Shown here in pieces: positions 1 through 7,705 of a stretch of 16,047 bases of DNA. Both the position numbers and the translations under genes were made by a program. Source of the stretch: a candidate division Zixibacteria bacterium SM23_81 (GTDB lineage Bacteria > SM23-81); NCBI GenBank assembly GCA_001304015.1, contig LJUY01000061.1, positions 1 to 16,047 on the forward strand, in the 5' to 3' direction. Within the stretch, counting starts at the first letter, position 1. The number at the start of each line of letters is the position of its first letter. The notes under the pieces are model-generated. The model had not been told where the DNA came from. It saw nothing but the letters and a program-made list of their open reading frames with translations, and ran no database searches.

Positions 1-1
1 T

Positions 2-3000
2 GCCGGGCCGATTGATTACCTGCCGTTTCTGACCAACACGTTCCATGCTCCCTGGGTAGAGGTGGTTTCCCCCAACGGCGGTGAGGTCTTTGCCGACACG
101 TCCATCATCACCTGGGTAGCACCGGATGTGGAGGATGACCCGGTGACATTGGACATCCTGTACTCATCCAATGGAGGTTCCTCATGGACGACGGAGGCCG
201 CGGATGAGCCCAACGACAGCACCTATGAGTGGGACACGAATTCCTTGAGCGATGGCACCCAATATCTTATTAAACTACAGGCTGACGATGGGACCTATAC
301 CAGCTGGGACATCTCCGATGCCGTCTTCACCATCTATAATCCAGATCCTCCCCAGGTGATCGTCACCTATCCCAACGGTGGCGAGCTCGATTCCAATCAA
401 GCGAACGATGGAACGCACGGCTGGAACGTCTCACAGCTGGATGATGGAATCGACTATCTTGTTCGCCTTACTGTATCCGATACCTCGAATCTATCGGGCA
501 TGGACACTTCCGATGCTGTCTTTGAGATCAACAACCCCGATCCCCCTACGGTGACAGTATTAAGCCCTAACGGAGGTGAACACTGGAGCGGAACTCACTC
601 CATCGTGTGGACGGCTAGCGATCCTGATTCGTTAGAAGGCCTGACTTTCGATCTATTCGTGGGCACCACCACCGCCTCCGACACGATCTGGACCGTATTG
701 GACAGTACCTCATCGGATACCAGCTACTCCTGGAACACCGGCGGTTACTCCGACTGGGGCACCTGCTATGTCAAAGTAGTGGTCACCGACCCGGATGGGC
801 TCTCCGACGGGGATCTGTCCAACTCCAGCTTCACTGTGGACAACACCCCACCCCCCATGCCCTCATACCTGTACCTGGATGCCGAATGGGATCCGATCAA
901 CGGTCTGGGCACCGCACACCTCACCTGGGAGGATGTGGTCGACACTTTGAGCCCGCCGGAGTTCTTCCAGGTCTTCTACGGCACCTCCAATGATAACATC
1001 GACTATGACACCCCCATCTACTCCGGCAGCTCCAATTTCCTGATGGTCGACTCCCTCAGCCCTGGTCCTCATTACTTCGGCCTGAAGGCCAGGGACTCTG
1101 CCGACCAGCCCAACGAGGTTACCTATCAGAAGAACAAGGGGACCCACGGCGAAGGTGTCTATTTCACCTCCGCTGACTTCAACCTCTCCAGCGTGGTGTC
1201 CAGCTCCAACGGCGTGGTCACCGGCTCCAGCCCCAACTTCCAGCTGGACGGCTCGGTGGTGATCACCTACAGTGATTTCATGATCATCTCCTACGAAAAT
1301 CTCACCGCCGGCGACAGTGACGGCCACCATGCCCTGATGGTCTATGGCCGCTTGGTGGCCCACAAAAGCACATTTTCTGCCAGCAGCGCTGGGGACTGGA
1401 GAGGCGTCGTTTTCGCCGACTCTAGCATGGATTACGACACCACCACCACTGTGGGCTGCCAGATTGATAGCTGCACCATTCGCCATGCCGTCAACGGCAT
1501 CGACTGCAACTGGTCATCGCCCCTGATCGACGGCAACGAGATCTCCCACTGCTCATTCGCAGGCATCAACTGCTTCTGGTCCGAGGCCATCATCCAGAAT
1601 AATGATGCCGCCACCGGCGGCATCCACCACAACGCCTATGGCATCTGGGAGGACGGGGAGGGACCAACTGGCTGGGGCATCCTGGTAAAGGACAATGAGG
1701 TGCGCGACAACACCTTTGCCGGCATGCATTTCGGCAATAGCGCCCGCCCCACCATCAAAAGCAACCTGATCCATGACAACGGTACCGGGGCCGAGTTCCA
1801 GACCTGGGCGTTCCCGGTCCAGTTTGCCCGCAACGATATCTACAATAACTCTGTCTACGGCGTCGAGAACGATACAACCTCCTGGCAGATCACCGCTGAG
1901 AACAACTGGTGGGGCGCGGCCAGCGGACCCTCCGGGCAGGGCACTGGCTTCGGCGATGCCGTAAGCAAGAATGTGGACTTCCAGCCGTTCCTGACATTCC
2001 CCACCGGCACCGACGTGGTCAACTGGTGCCAGCTTGTCTCCCCGGACAGCATCAACATGGACGTGGGCGATACCACCGGGACCATCCTGGGACAGGTTTA
2101 TGAGCCTGGCATAACACCCGGCGGTGGTCAGGGTGCTGGCATTACAGCCCAAGTGGGCTATGGCTCGAACAACACGGAACCATCCGGGGCTGGCTGGAGT
2201 TGGTCAACGGCCTCCTACGTGAGGGATGTGGGCAGCAACGACGAGTATGGGGGCAACCTAACGGTTTCGCGGACCGGGACATATGACTTTGCCTTGCGAT
2301 TCTCCAAAGACAGCGGGACCACCTGGGTATACGCAGATCTGGATGCCAACAACCAGGGAGGGGATGGCGGAAATGGCTACACCACGGATCAGGCCGGCCA
2401 TCTGCAAGTGGGTTTCGTAATCACACCTGTTCTGGTCATCGACGATGATTTGGGACACTGGGAAATTCCTTACCAGGATGCCCTGACAAACAATGGGATC
2501 GGCTATAACACGTGGGAGGTTTCCACCCAAGGCTCGCCGCCGACCAGTGTCCTCAACAAATACCAGGCGGTGGTCTGGGAGACGGGGGAGGACGCGACGA
2601 ACACCCTTACAGCAGAGGACGAAGACAATCTGATGGCATATCTGAACAATGGCGGCAGTCTTTTCCTCTCCAGCAAAGGCTATCTGACTGAAATCCTGGT
2701 GGCCAACTACTTCACAGCCAACTATCTCCACATTGACATGTGGATCAACGATGTCACCGGCATCGAGAGGGAGCGGGGCGAGCCGGGAGACATCATCGCC
2801 GATGGCCTGAACCTAGAGCTGGATTGGCCCCTATGTGTGGGAACCGATGACATGATCCCTGGAAACGACGCCGTGGGTATATTTCACAACGATTATTTCA
2901 AGTCAGGGAAACAGCTGAATTTCGGTGGCCTCCGCTATCCCATCGCCACTACTAAGAGCGGTTACCGGTTAGTTTTTCTCAGCTTCCCCTTTGAGGCCAT

Positions 3001-4264
3001 CAGCGATCTCCCTGATCCCGACAACCAAGATACTGTTATGGGACAGGTGATGTCCTGGCTGATGACTGGCCTGCTTCCGCCTGAGGCCCTCATGGCCGGC
3101 GATCAGTGTCCCAGCTATGTCCCCCTGACCTGGTCGCCCCCAGGCTCTATGGTGGACACTCTTCAGATTCACGATGGATCCATGGAGGGCCGCGTTCGGG
3201 CACCTAGTCCAGGTAACGTCCTGGCCGTGCGGTTGACACCAGAGTCGTATCCCTGCATCCTGCGAACGCTGATGTTTCACGTCTGGAACATTAAACCCAT
3301 GACGGCGGTAGACATGTATGTGTTCGCCGACACCTCATCCGACACTACATCTACACCCGGCCCACCCATCTCCGGTCCCCATGAAGTCATCACTCAAGGA
3401 CATGGCGATGGTTGGGTGTTCACCGACATCTGGGACGACCAGGTGACCGTGGACAGTAGAGATGTCTATGTGGGTGTGGTCTATCGGGACAGCATCGACA
3501 CCGGCGTGAGCTGCGACCGAACCGCACCCTTCCACGATCGTGGCTGGTGGGGACAAAGTGTGAATGGCCCCTGGGAACTTCTCAGCGACTTCGGCTGGCC
3601 TTTCAACGTCTCAAATCCCAGCATCACGGCCGTGGTCACTTACCAGGATGGGGCCAGCAAGCTTTTGAGCGGCGAACGGGAACCGGGTCTTACCCAGTTC
3701 GAAGCAGGTGGGGCCGAAGAAGACAGCAAGGCCTTCCTGGGGTATAACATCTATCGCGGCGAGACGAGCGGTGGTCCTTATGACTTCTTGGAATTCGTAT
3801 CCAAAGAGCAGACCACATACCAAGATGACTCCGTGATCGGCGGCGAGCAGTACTGGTATGTGGTCAGCGCCACCTACCATCAAGAGGAAACCGACTATTC
3901 CAACGAGGTTCAGGGTTTTCCACGCTCTATCCTGCCCCCCATGATAGTCGACGATCTGGAGATCTCCTTGGATATGAACAACCTCCACCTGAACTGGTCG
4001 CCAGTAGGCCTGGATACGGCGGGCTATCCCAAGCAGACAGAATACTATATCATATACCGAACCACCTATCCCTATGCCAGCATCGGAGACCCAGACTCCC
4101 TGGGAAATACCACTGAGACCTTTTACTTAGATCAAGGTGCAGCAGGAGACACCCTTATGCAGTATTTTTATGTGGTCAAAGCGATGGACTGCTACGGCAC
4201 CAAGTCCGCAGAATCCAACAGAGTCGGGGAGTTCGACCGAGGGGTAACCTCTGGGAACAAATGA
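2..4264 (+). CDS. Giant secreted beta-helix / Ig-like / Fn3 multidomain protein, 3' part (5' end outside window)
   Basis: The frame is open from the first bases of the window, so the GTG at 62 is not the real start; about 1420 residues are visible. Domain order, by nucleotide: a short tail ending DYLPFLT (2-40), which resembles the end of a parallel beta-helix; three Ig-like repeats with a PNGGE signature (62-846); an Fn3-like stretch (850-1120); a right-handed beta-helix of PbH1-type repeats (about 1160-2010) ending in NWWG...GDAVSKNVDFQPFLT; a beta-sandwich module with WSWSTASYVRDVGSNDEY (about 2130-2420); a glutamine-amidotransferase-like fold beginning VLVIDDD (about 2429-3090); an unassigned beta-rich segment (3090-3650); and two Fn3-like domains (3710-4255). 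Such proteins are exported and surface-associated; substrate unknown. No C-terminal sorting or FlgD-like domain is evident after the last Fn3. It is followed directly by a terminator, so it ends its transcription unit. The architecture is solid; the function is not. Confidence 0.85.
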   Translation, partial: AGPIDYLPFLTNTFHAPWVEVVSPNGGEVFADTSIITWVAPDVEDDPVTLDILYSSNGGSSWTTEAADEPNDSTYEWDTNSLSDGTQYLIKLQADDGTYTSWDISDAVFTIYNPDPPQVIVTYPNGGELDSNQANDGTHGWNVSQLDDGIDYLVRLTVSDTSNLSGMDTSDAVFEINNPDPPTVTVLSPNGGEHWSGTHSIVWTASDPDSLEGLTFDLFVGTTTASDTIWTVLDSTSSDTSYSWNTGGYSDWGTCYVKVVVTDPDGLSDGDLSNSSFTVDNTPPPMPSYLYLDAEWDPINGLGTAHLTWEDVVDTLSPPEFFQVFYGTSNDNIDYDTPIYSGSSNFLMVDSLSPGPHYFGLKARDSADQPNEVTYQKNKGTHGEGVYFTSADFNLSSVVSSSNGVVTGSSPNFQLDGSVVITYSDFMIISYENLTAGDSDGHHALMVYGRLVAHKSTFSASSAGDWRGVVFADSSMDYDTTTTVGCQIDSCTIRHAVNGIDCNWSSPLIDGNEISHCSFAGINCFWSEAIIQNNDAATGGIHHNAYGIWEDGEGPTGWGILVKDNEVRDNTFAGMHFGNSARPTIKSNLIHDNGTGAEFQTWAFPVQFARNDIYNNSVYGVENDTTSWQITAENNWWGAASGPSGQGTGFGDAVSKNVDFQPFLTFPTGTDVVNWCQLVSPDSINMDVGDTTGTILGQVYEPGITPGGGQGAGITAQVGYGSNNTEPSGAGWSWSTASYVRDVGSNDEYGGNLTVSRTGTYDFALRFSKDSGTTWVYADLDANNQGGDGGNGYTTDQAGHLQVGFVITPVLVIDDDLGHWEIPYQDALTNNGIGYNTWEVSTQGSPPTSVLNKYQAVVWETGEDATNTLTAEDEDNLMAYLNNGGSLFLSSKGYLTEILVANYFTANYLHIDMWINDVTGIERERGEPGDIIADGLNLELDWPLCVGTDDMIPGNDAVGIFHNDYFKSGKQLNFGGLRYPIATTKSGYRLVFLSFPFEAISDLPDPDNQDTVMGQVMSWLMTGLLPPEALMAGDQCPSYVPLTWSPPGSMVDTLQIHDGSMEGRVRAPSPGNVLAVRLTPESYPCILRTLMFHVWNIKPMTAVDMYVFADTSSDTTSTPGPPISGPHEVITQGHGDGWVFTDIWDDQVTVDSRDVYVGVVYRDSIDTGVSCDRTAPFHDRGWWGQSVNGPWELLSDFGWPFNVSNPSITAVVTYQDGASKLLSGEREPGLTQFEAGGAEEDSKAFLGYNIYRGETSGGPYDFLEFVSKEQTTYQDDSVIGGEQYWYVVSATYHQEETDYSNEVQGFPRSILPPMIVDDLEISLDMNNLHLNWSPVGLDTAGYPKQTEYYIIYRTTYPYASIGDPDSLGNTTETFYLDQGAAGDTLMQYFYVVKAMDCYGTKSAESNRVGEFDRGVTSGNK
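62..846 (+). repeat. Three tandem PNGGE Ig-like repeats, the middle one shortened
   Basis: The GGE codons fall at 77-85, 377-385 and 572-580. The first period is 300 bases (100 codons), the second only 195 (65 codons). Each unit ends in a similar linker: NPDPP for repeats 1 and 2, and DNTPPP for repeat 3. In repeat 1, 49 residues lie between GGE and the conserved Trp of YEW; in repeat 2 only 13 do. The middle beta strands of repeat 2 are therefore missing without loss of frame. Confidence 0.75.
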
Positions 4265-4298
4265 GCACGAACTGACAGAGCAGTACACCGAGAGGAAG

Positions 4299-4331
4299 AA
4301 GCCCTTCCGAACTTTTCGGGAGGGCTTTTTT
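4299..4331 (+). terminator. Intrinsic terminator of the giant protein gene
   Basis: A 12-bp stem (4299-4310 with 4316-4327, one G-U pair) closes a 5-nt loop and runs into six T residues (4326-4331). It starts 35 nt after the stop codon. Confidence 0.9.
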
Positions 4332-4519
4332 AAGCAATGCCCTGACGATTAAATCATGGTTCAGCGGTCGTGAAAAGAAAACTTCACAGCTGTCGCTTCA
4401 GGAATTGCGATCAACGAACCCCGTTCACAGACAGCGATTCACTAACGTGAACTATAGATCACCTGCATACTTAACATTTGTTTTCGGCCTAATTTTTGCT
4501 CATTTATTTTTCTGCTAAA

Positions 4520-4547
4520 TTGACCGAGCAAACAGATGCTGAATGAT
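4520..4547 (+). promoter_or_regulatory. Weak sigma70-type promoter candidate for the diguanylate cyclase
   Basis: TTGACC (4520-4525), a 16-nt spacer and AATGAT (4542-4547). The match is moderate. If real, transcription would start near 4555, inside the longest possible ORF, which argues for the translation start at 4705. Confidence 0.25.
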
Positions 4548-4704
4548 AAGACAACCGGCCCTTGCGTCGTCTCAAAACACCAGAATATTAACACCAAAAT
4601 CGCCGACCTGGGCTTCAGATACACTCTTCATTCGCTCACATCCCTCGCATTTTGCCAAGTCCGAAAACGTTGTGCAGAATCGCTGCTCATTCTATGCGGG
4701 ATAC

Positions 4705-6804
4705 ATGATGAAAGACAAAAACAAGACAAAAAATCAACTCATGGCGGAACTGGCCGAACTGCGCCAACGCACTGCAGAGTTAGAAACATCTGCAAGCCCT
4801 AGCCAGCGGATCAAGCGGGTGATGTGGGAGAGCGAGAAGCGCCTTCGAAGTCTCTTCGAAATGATGACTGAAGGCGTGGTCATGATTGCCCCCGATGGTC
4901 AGATCGTCCAGGCCAATCATGCGGCAGAGCGGATATTGGGGCTCAAGCTTTCTAAGATAGAAGATCGCAAATTGATTGCCTTAGATTGGAAAATCCTCCG
5001 CCCCGATGGAACGCCGATGCCGCCCGAGGAGACGCCTGGTCACCGTGCGATGAAAAAAAGGCGCCGCGTGGAGAATATCGTGATGGGCATCGAGCGCCCA
5101 GATGGCTCTATCTCCTGGGTCAACGCCAGTGCTGTCCCGCTCATAGACAAAGCGGGCAAGCTTGAGGGTATCGTCGGCACCTTCGCAGACATCACCGAGC
5201 ACAAGCAGGCCGAGAAAACGCTGCAAAGGAAAACCGACCAGCAGGAACAGCTCCTTCAGACCGCCCGCCACCTGACCGCATGCCTTGATGTCACAAAGGT
5301 CTTAAGACAGATCGGCATTCGGGCCAAGAAGATTCTTAAAGCCCACGGTTGCGTGATTTACCTCCTGGAAACGGACGGAAAAACATTGGCGCCTGTCGTG
5401 GCTATCGATCCTACCTATGAGGAGGAGATCCTATCGACTCCCCTCAACGTCGAGTCCAGCTTTACCGGCCAGGCGATAAAAACCCGGCGAGGTTTGATCT
5501 TTAACGATCCCACCGCTCATTCCCTGGGACAACAGATTCCGGGAACGCCCGTAGAGAAGAACGAGCGCATCATCGTCGCGCCCTTTGTCGCCGACGATAA
5601 AGTTCTCGGAGCGATGTGCCTTAACCGTATGGGGACGCTCTTTTCCGAAGAGGACCTGGCTCTGGCTGAGACCTTCGCCACATACGCGGCCACTGCCCTG
5701 AAAAACGCCCAGACGCACCACGATCTCCAGCATGAGGTGGAGGAACGCAAGAGAGCTGAGCTGGCGCTGCGTGAATCGAGAAGAAAAATAGAGGGTCTCC
5801 ATGACACGACTTGCAGTTTAGAAGCTTGCCAGAGTGAGGATGAGGTCTACCAAATCACCGCCAAGGCGGCGGAGCAGATCCTCACCTTTTCTCTGTGCAC
5901 CCTGGATATTGTGGAGGGAAACAGGCTGGTGGTGAAGGCGTTGTCGTCTGGGCTGCCACCTGAAACAAGTGTAGAAAGAGACCTTGATGAGGCAGGCCTG
6001 GCCGGGATGACCTATCGCACTGGCGAAACCTTTATCTTTGGCGACTTGGATGAAGTTCCAGGGGCGAAGCCGACAGGAGAGGACTTCAAATCCGGGATTA
6101 GCGCACCGATAGGTGATATCGGCGTGTTTCAGGTGGTCTCCACTGATCCGAATGCTTTTTCCAACGAGGACAAAGAGCTGCTCGAGCTCCTGCTTGGTCA
6201 TACTGCAGAAGCCGTGCGAAGGATTCGTTTGCGGAACGAGCTTCGCGAACAGGCCACCCGTGACCCACTGACTGGGGCATACAACCGCCGCCACTTCAGG
6301 GAGATGATCGAGCGCGAGAGAGCGCGCTCTAAGCGGTATAGACATCCCATAGGATTCTTAATGATCGACATCGACGGGTTCAAGCAGATCAATGACACAA
6401 ATGGGCATCAGACGGGTGATCGGGTTCTTCAAGAAGTGGCAGAATTCTTGCAAAGCCAAGTGCGAGCGGTGGAGATGGTGGTGCGCTACGGTGGGGATGA
6501 GTTTCTCATTGTCATGCCGGAGAGGGGCAGGGAAATCGCAGTGGTGAAGCAACGGATTAAGAAGGCGGTGGCACGCTGGAATGAGGCCAATGAGATATTT
6601 GATTTTCCGGTTACGCTGTCCATCGGCGGTTCTTATTGGAGTCCCCGCGGTTCCGAATCCCTAGAGGAAGTCCTAGCCAAAGCCGACGGACGGATGTATG
6701 AAGAGAAGAAAGGCAGCAAGCGCGCCGTCGAGAAAAAGGATCTCAGGACTGACAAAAAGGACCGAAAGTTAAAGGAAAATAGGAAGACAAAGGTACCCAT
6801 TTAG
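4705..6804 (+). CDS. PAS-GAF-GAF-GGDEF diguanylate cyclase
   Basis: Predicted to make cyclic di-GMP from two GTP in the cytoplasm in response to ligands sensed by PAS and GAF domains. Numbering from ATG 4705 (699 aa): N-terminal coiled coil with the typical K-rich, LMAELAELRQR start (1-42); PAS plus PAC (45-170, ending GTFADITEHKQAE); GAF1 (about 195-335); GAF2 (about 365-510); GGDEF domain (about 515-685) with DPLTG at 520, the metal-binding segment DIDGFKQIND at 555-564 and an intact GGDEF signature at 596-600; then a Lys/Arg-rich tail. No membrane segment and no EAL domain. The inhibitory I-site reads RAVE (587-590) instead of RxxD. The frame is open back to ATG 4543 (753 aa), but those 54 residues are low-similarity and lack an SD; ATG 4705 or 4708 fits family starts better. 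It appears monocistronic. Confidence 0.9.
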   Translation: MMKDKNKTKNQLMAELAELRQRTAELETSASPSQRIKRVMWESEKRLRSLFEMMTEGVVMIAPDGQIVQANHAAERILGLKLSKIEDRKLIALDWKILRPDGTPMPPEETPGHRAMKKRRRVENIVMGIERPDGSISWVNASAVPLIDKAGKLEGIVGTFADITEHKQAEKTLQRKTDQQEQLLQTARHLTACLDVTKVLRQIGIRAKKILKAHGCVIYLLETDGKTLAPVVAIDPTYEEEILSTPLNVESSFTGQAIKTRRGLIFNDPTAHSLGQQIPGTPVEKNERIIVAPFVADDKVLGAMCLNRMGTLFSEEDLALAETFATYAATALKNAQTHHDLQHEVEERKRAELALRESRRKIEGLHDTTCSLEACQSEDEVYQITAKAAEQILTFSLCTLDIVEGNRLVVKALSSGLPPETSVERDLDEAGLAGMTYRTGETFIFGDLDEVPGAKPTGEDFKSGISAPIGDIGVFQVVSTDPNAFSNEDKELLELLLGHTAEAVRRIRLRNELREQATRDPLTGAYNRRHFREMIERERARSKRYRHPIGFLMIDIDGFKQINDTNGHQTGDRVLQEVAEFLQSQVRAVEMVVRYGGDEFLIVMPERGREIAVVKQRIKKAVARWNEANEIFDFPVTLSIGGSYWSPRGSESLEEVLAKADGRMYEEKKGSKRAVEKKDLRTDKKDRKLKENRKTKVPI

Positions 6805-6844
6805 AGCAGGATTAGATCATCCGCATCGGCGTGAGGTGTAACAC

Positions 6845-6925
6845 GAGCGGACCGAGACAGAGTACAAGGGCGTTGAAGAGGCGCTGTGAGAGAGTGAAGA
6901 GCAGCCCCGCCATATCTTGTTGTGA
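6845..6925 (+). pseudogene. Remnant of a PAS-box sensor gene
   Basis: In one frame this reads ERTETEYKGVEEAL, stop, ESEEQPRHILL, stop. Apart from the stop it is the linker that normally precedes a PAS domain in sensor kinases (…EEALRESEE.FRHI…). The TGA at 6887-6889 would be Arg CGA before one transition. The fragment is in a different frame from the upstream diguanylate cyclase and has no start codon or SD. It is short, so the call rests on motif recognition alone. Confidence 0.45.
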
Positions 6926-7069
6926 ACATCATGTGAATATAGATAAGCCATTCATCCCCATTTGGAATGAATCCTCATGATAGGTTACAAGCTCGCCTGA
7001 TTTGCCTCTTCCCAAAAGAACCAAACTGCTTGAGCACCCCTCTTTTTTTCACTTTTGTACAAAAAAGTG

Positions 7070-7098
7070 TTGACAAAAGGCGAGTTCGGTATTAAACT
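7070..7098 (+). promoter_or_regulatory. Sigma70-type promoter of the small membrane protein gene
   Basis: Perfect TTGACA (7070-7075), 17-nt spacer, TAAACT (7093-7098, 4 of 6). The predicted start is near 7105, giving a leader of about 58 nt. Confidence 0.65.
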
Positions 7099-7149
7099 TT
7101 TGCAGCACGAGGTATTGTAAGTTTTCATCGTCACGAACCTCAAACAAAG

Positions 7150-7157
7150 GGGGGTGA
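7150..7157 (+). promoter_or_regulatory. Ribosome binding site deciding the GTG 7163 start
   Basis: GGGGGTGA matches the anti-SD complement GGAGGTGA at 7 of 8 bases and lies 5 nt before GTG 7163. The alternative GTG at 7154 lies inside this site and would have no SD. Confidence 0.65.
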
Positions 7158-7162
7158 AGACC

Positions 7163-7396
7163 GTGCGTTACCTTTACGTGATCTTCGGCGTTTTGCTCAT
7201 CATTTTCGCATGGGCTGGAAAATCTGCGACCTGGGCTGCTATCATCCTGACCGCTGTGGGATTGATCCAGATTATCGCCGGCCTATCCCAAAAACATGCG
7301 CCCGCACCCGCACCACCGCCACCACCGCCGAAACCCGAGCCCAAGCCGGAGCCGGCCAAGGAGACTCCTGAGCAGGAGAAGCCCGCCGAAAGTTGA
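7163..7396 (+). CDS. Small two-helix membrane protein with Pro/Lys/Glu-rich tail
   Basis: 77 residues from GTG 7163, chosen by the SD at 7150-7157; the GTG at 7154 would add three residues. Two hydrophobic segments (about 3-19 and 24-42) are joined by a short polar turn (GKSAT) and predict a helical hairpin in the inner membrane. Residues 46-77 form a low-complexity tail: an AP run, six consecutive prolines, then KPEPKPEP and acidic residues. The tail resembles proline-rich spacers that reach across the periplasm or bind partners, but it has no TonB domain. The gene has its own promoter and terminator, so it is a single-gene unit. I recognise no family; function unknown. Confidence 0.75.
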   Translation: MRYLYVIFGVLLIIFAWAGKSATWAAIILTAVGLIQIIAGLSQKHAPAPAPPPPPPKPEPKPEPAKETPEQEKPAES

Positions 7397-7425
7397 TAGT
7401 TCAGCGGAGAATAGATGATTATCTT

Positions 7426-7457
7426 AAGAGCCCCCGTATTTCGGGGGTTCTTTTTTT
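7426..7457 (+). terminator. Intrinsic terminator of the small membrane protein gene
   Basis: Stem of CCCCCG (7431-7436) with CGGGGG (7442-7447), extended outward by a G-U pair and A/G pairs to 7426, around a 5-nt loop; seven T residues follow at 7451-7457. Confidence 0.9.
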
Positions 7458-7489
7458 CCCCAGAGGACCTCGTTTTGATGAAAAAAACA

Positions 7490-7518
7490 TTGACAAACCA
7501 CAATTTTAATATTAGGAT
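7490..7518 (+). promoter_or_regulatory. Sigma70-type promoter of the OmpA-like / S9 peptidase unit
   Basis: Perfect TTGACA (7490-7495), 17-nt spacer, TAGGAT (7513-7518, 4 of 6), placed just after the preceding terminator. The start is expected near 7525, giving a long leader of about 180 nt. Confidence 0.65.
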
Positions 7519-7705
7519 TACTTTCAACTTCATTGCTTACAGCAAATAAGTCAACCCAGTAGGACCGATGCAGAATTCACATCACCACCGTGAGATAAAA
7601 TTGGTGATCGAAATTCATACAAATGGCGCTCAAGAAAGGAGGGGAAACGGGGAGAAAAAACGTTTCAACTAAATGGGTCGGAGAATTTTTCACAAAGGAG
7701 GCATT

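Larger units (their letters stand above)
4265..4704. other. Intergenic region between the giant protein and the diguanylate cyclase
   Basis: It holds the terminator at 4299-4331 and a weak promoter candidate at 4520-4547. The stretch 4332-4519 contains no recognisable gene, RNA or convincing repeat. An open but start-less frame crosses it and matches nothing I know. The AT-rich part at 4460-4520 suits a promoter region. Confidence 0.5.
6805..7162. other. Intergenic region with a PAS-gene remnant and a promoter
   Basis: It contains the PAS remnant (6845-6925), the promoter at 7070-7098 and the RBS at 7150-7157. In 6926-7069 I see only AT-rich sequence and no gene. No clear intrinsic terminator follows the diguanylate cyclase stop. 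Confidence 0.5.
7397..7705. other. Intergenic region and leader of the OmpA-like lipoprotein gene
   Basis: It contains the terminator at 7426-7457 and the promoter at 7490-7518. The remaining leader (about 7525-7705, roughly 180 nt) has no gene. An SD-like AAAGGAGGGG at 7636-7644 has no start codon at a usable distance. The SD actually used is AAAGGAGG at 7694-7701. Confidence 0.5.

Noticed and set aside
863-2152. Long antisense open frames (60-207 codons) within the giant protein gene
   Set aside because: They are shadows of a repetitive, Gly/Asp/Thr-rich coding sequence, with no domain, SD or signal of their own.
4423-4452. GTTCAC...GTGAAC inverted repeat before the diguanylate cyclase
   Set aside because: Six base pairs with an 18-nt loop is within chance expectation.
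4543-4704. N-terminal extension of the diguanylate cyclase from ATG 4543
   Set aside because: No SD, no family-like sequence, and it overlaps the promoter candidate; the coiled-coil start at 4705 is typical of PAS sensor proteins.
7581-7608. ATCACCA...TGGTGAT inverted repeat in the OmpA-like gene leader
   Set aside because: Only 7 bp with a 14-nt loop, not near the -35 or -10 box, and no T-run; too weak to call.
7636-7644. SD-like AAAGGAGGGG suggesting a leader peptide
   Set aside because: No ATG, GTG or TTG lies at a usable distance downstream.
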